In this document: positions 6,146 to 6,671 of the stretch, in pieces
Layout: each line of letters begins with the position of its first letter
Numbering within the stretch: the first letter of the stretch is position 1
Assembly: GCA_964641715.1 (NCBI GenBank)
Contig: CAZXMB010000164.1
Coordinates: 1 to 6,671 of the forward strand
Length of the DNA stretch: 6,671 nt
Direction: 5' to 3'
Origin: CAZXMB01 sp964641715
GTDB taxonomy: Bacteria; Desulfobacterota; BSN033; UBA1163
Translations under genes and position numbers: made by a program
Notes under the pieces: model-generated
Seen by the model: only the letters and a program-made list of their open reading frames with translations
Told to the model about the DNA's origin: nothing
Database searches by the model: none

Positions 6146-6174
6146 CCCCCCTTCCCCCCTTTGCTAAAGGGGGG
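6146..6174. repeat. C-rich/G-rich hairpin repeat before the CoA ligase
   Basis: A perfect nine-base stem, CCCCCCTTT (6154-6162) and AAAGGGGGG (6166-6174), encloses a GCT loop. A second six-C tract at 6146-6151 could pair with the same G tract. It belongs to the same general class as the hairpin at 3157-3183, with a C-rich arm, short loop and G-rich arm. It ends nine bases before the AAGGAG of the next gene, so folding could affect access of ribosomes; this is inference. Confidence 0.7.
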
Positions 6175-6196
6175 TTATGATTCAAGGAGTCTCCAG

Positions 6197-6671
6197 ATGC
6201 CTAAACAGGACCCCATGGATCGCACTTCAGGCTTCCTGAAAAAGAACCTCGAGACCATGCCCCCTAAAAAGCGCCTCGAATATCTCAATCAAAAGTTGAG
6301 AGGAATCATCCAATACGCTTATAAAAACTCTTCTGCTTTTAAAAATAAACTGGATTCCGTGGGATTGAAACCCAGAGATATTCAGAAGGTCAAAGATCTC
6401 GAAAAAATTCCCATTACAAAAAAAGCCGATCTGGTAGCTCTCCAGAAGAAGAACCCTCCCTTCGGTGGATTTGAGGGAATCCCCATCTCTGAAATGAGAA
6501 GGATCTACGCCTCTCCAGGCCCTATTTATGAACCCGGAGAGATGGAATATGTGGAGCTCGGGTGGGCACAGGGCATGTATGCAGGAGGGTTCCGGCCAGG
6601 GGATATTGTCATCAACACCTTCAGTTATCATATGGTCCCTTTTGCTTTGCATATGGTGGATAACTCACTTT
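6197..6671 (+). CDS. PaaK-like (phenylacetate-CoA ligase family) adenylate-forming enzyme, N-terminal part
   Basis: The first 158 residues of a gene that runs off the right edge. The ATG at 6197 follows AAGGAG (6184-6189) with seven bases between; another in-frame ATG at 6215 lacks its own signal. The opening resembles phenylacetate-CoA ligases, which make aryl-CoA thioesters in the cytoplasm: the helix LNQKLRGIIQYAYKNSSAFKNKLDSVGL (30-57), then LEKIPITKKADL (68-79), and later GFRPGDIVINTFSYH (131-145), the counterpart of 'GvrpGDvvqnayGYG' in PaaK. Where PaaK has the phosphate-binding motif SSGTTGxP, this protein has ASPGPIYEPGE (105-115), so the glycine/serine/threonine-rich loop is altered. 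It may belong to a divergent subgroup or have changed activity. Its position after a Liv-type importer suggests that it activates an imported acid. The family is fairly sure; the substrate is unknown and the C-terminal domain is not seen. Confidence 0.82.
   Translation, partial: MPKQDPMDRTSGFLKKNLETMPPKKRLEYLNQKLRGIIQYAYKNSSAFKNKLDSVGLKPRDIQKVKDLEKIPITKKADLVALQKKNPPFGGFEGIPISEMRRIYASPGPIYEPGEMEYVELGWAQGMYAGGFRPGDIVINTFSYHMVPFALHMVDNSL

Noticed and set aside
6227..6652. 141-residue minus-strand ORF at the right edge
   Set aside because: Antisense of the PaaK-like ligase, which has a good ribosome binding site and family motifs on the plus strand.

Overview
The window looks like part of a catabolic or uptake operon on the + strand of a diderm bacterium. 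The style of the proteins (this subtype of Liv transporter flanked by CoA ligases, short GC-rich palindromic repeats between genes, lipoproteins, strong AAGGAGG ribosome binding sites) suggests an anaerobic Desulfobacterota/Deltaproteobacteria-like lineage. That placement rests on pattern recognition only. A run of exactly 100 N (1922-2021) shows that this is a draft scaffold, possibly a metagenome-assembled one.

Layout, left to right: the C-terminal end of a long-chain-type acyl-CoA synthetase (1-500); an AT-rich island (about 504-1026) carrying a small four-helix-bundle protein gene (596-964) bracketed by related inverted repeats; livH permease (1047 into the gap); livM permease (about 2023-3144); a GC-rich hairpin repeat; a periplasmic substrate-binding protein (3291-4547); livF ATPase with a TTG start (4559-5383); a gene-less copy of the repeat that flanks the four-helix-bundle gene (5390-5457); a small LEA2/WHy-like lipoprotein (5490-6059); two interspersed palindromic repeats (6072-6176); and the start of a PaaK-like CoA ligase running off the right edge (6197 onward).

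The genes fit one theme. A branched-chain-amino-acid-type (HAAT family) ABC transporter imports an organic acid or amino-acid-like substrate, and the CoA ligases on both sides could activate the imported acid to its thioester. The second ATPase, LivG, is not in the window and may lie upstream of the acyl-CoA synthetase. All genes point the same way and most have strong Shine-Dalgarno sequences. No gene-free stretch exceeds 150 bases.

The most interesting signal is a repeat family built on a 17-base quasi-palindromic unit (consensus ATTGCAAAATTAGCAAT). It brackets the four-helix-bundle gene, the family known from intervening sequences of 23S rRNA genes, and recurs without any gene about 4.4 kb downstream. 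This suggests a small mobile or RNA-processed element with gene-bearing and gene-less forms. I found no defence system, CRISPR array, RNA gene or classical transposase.
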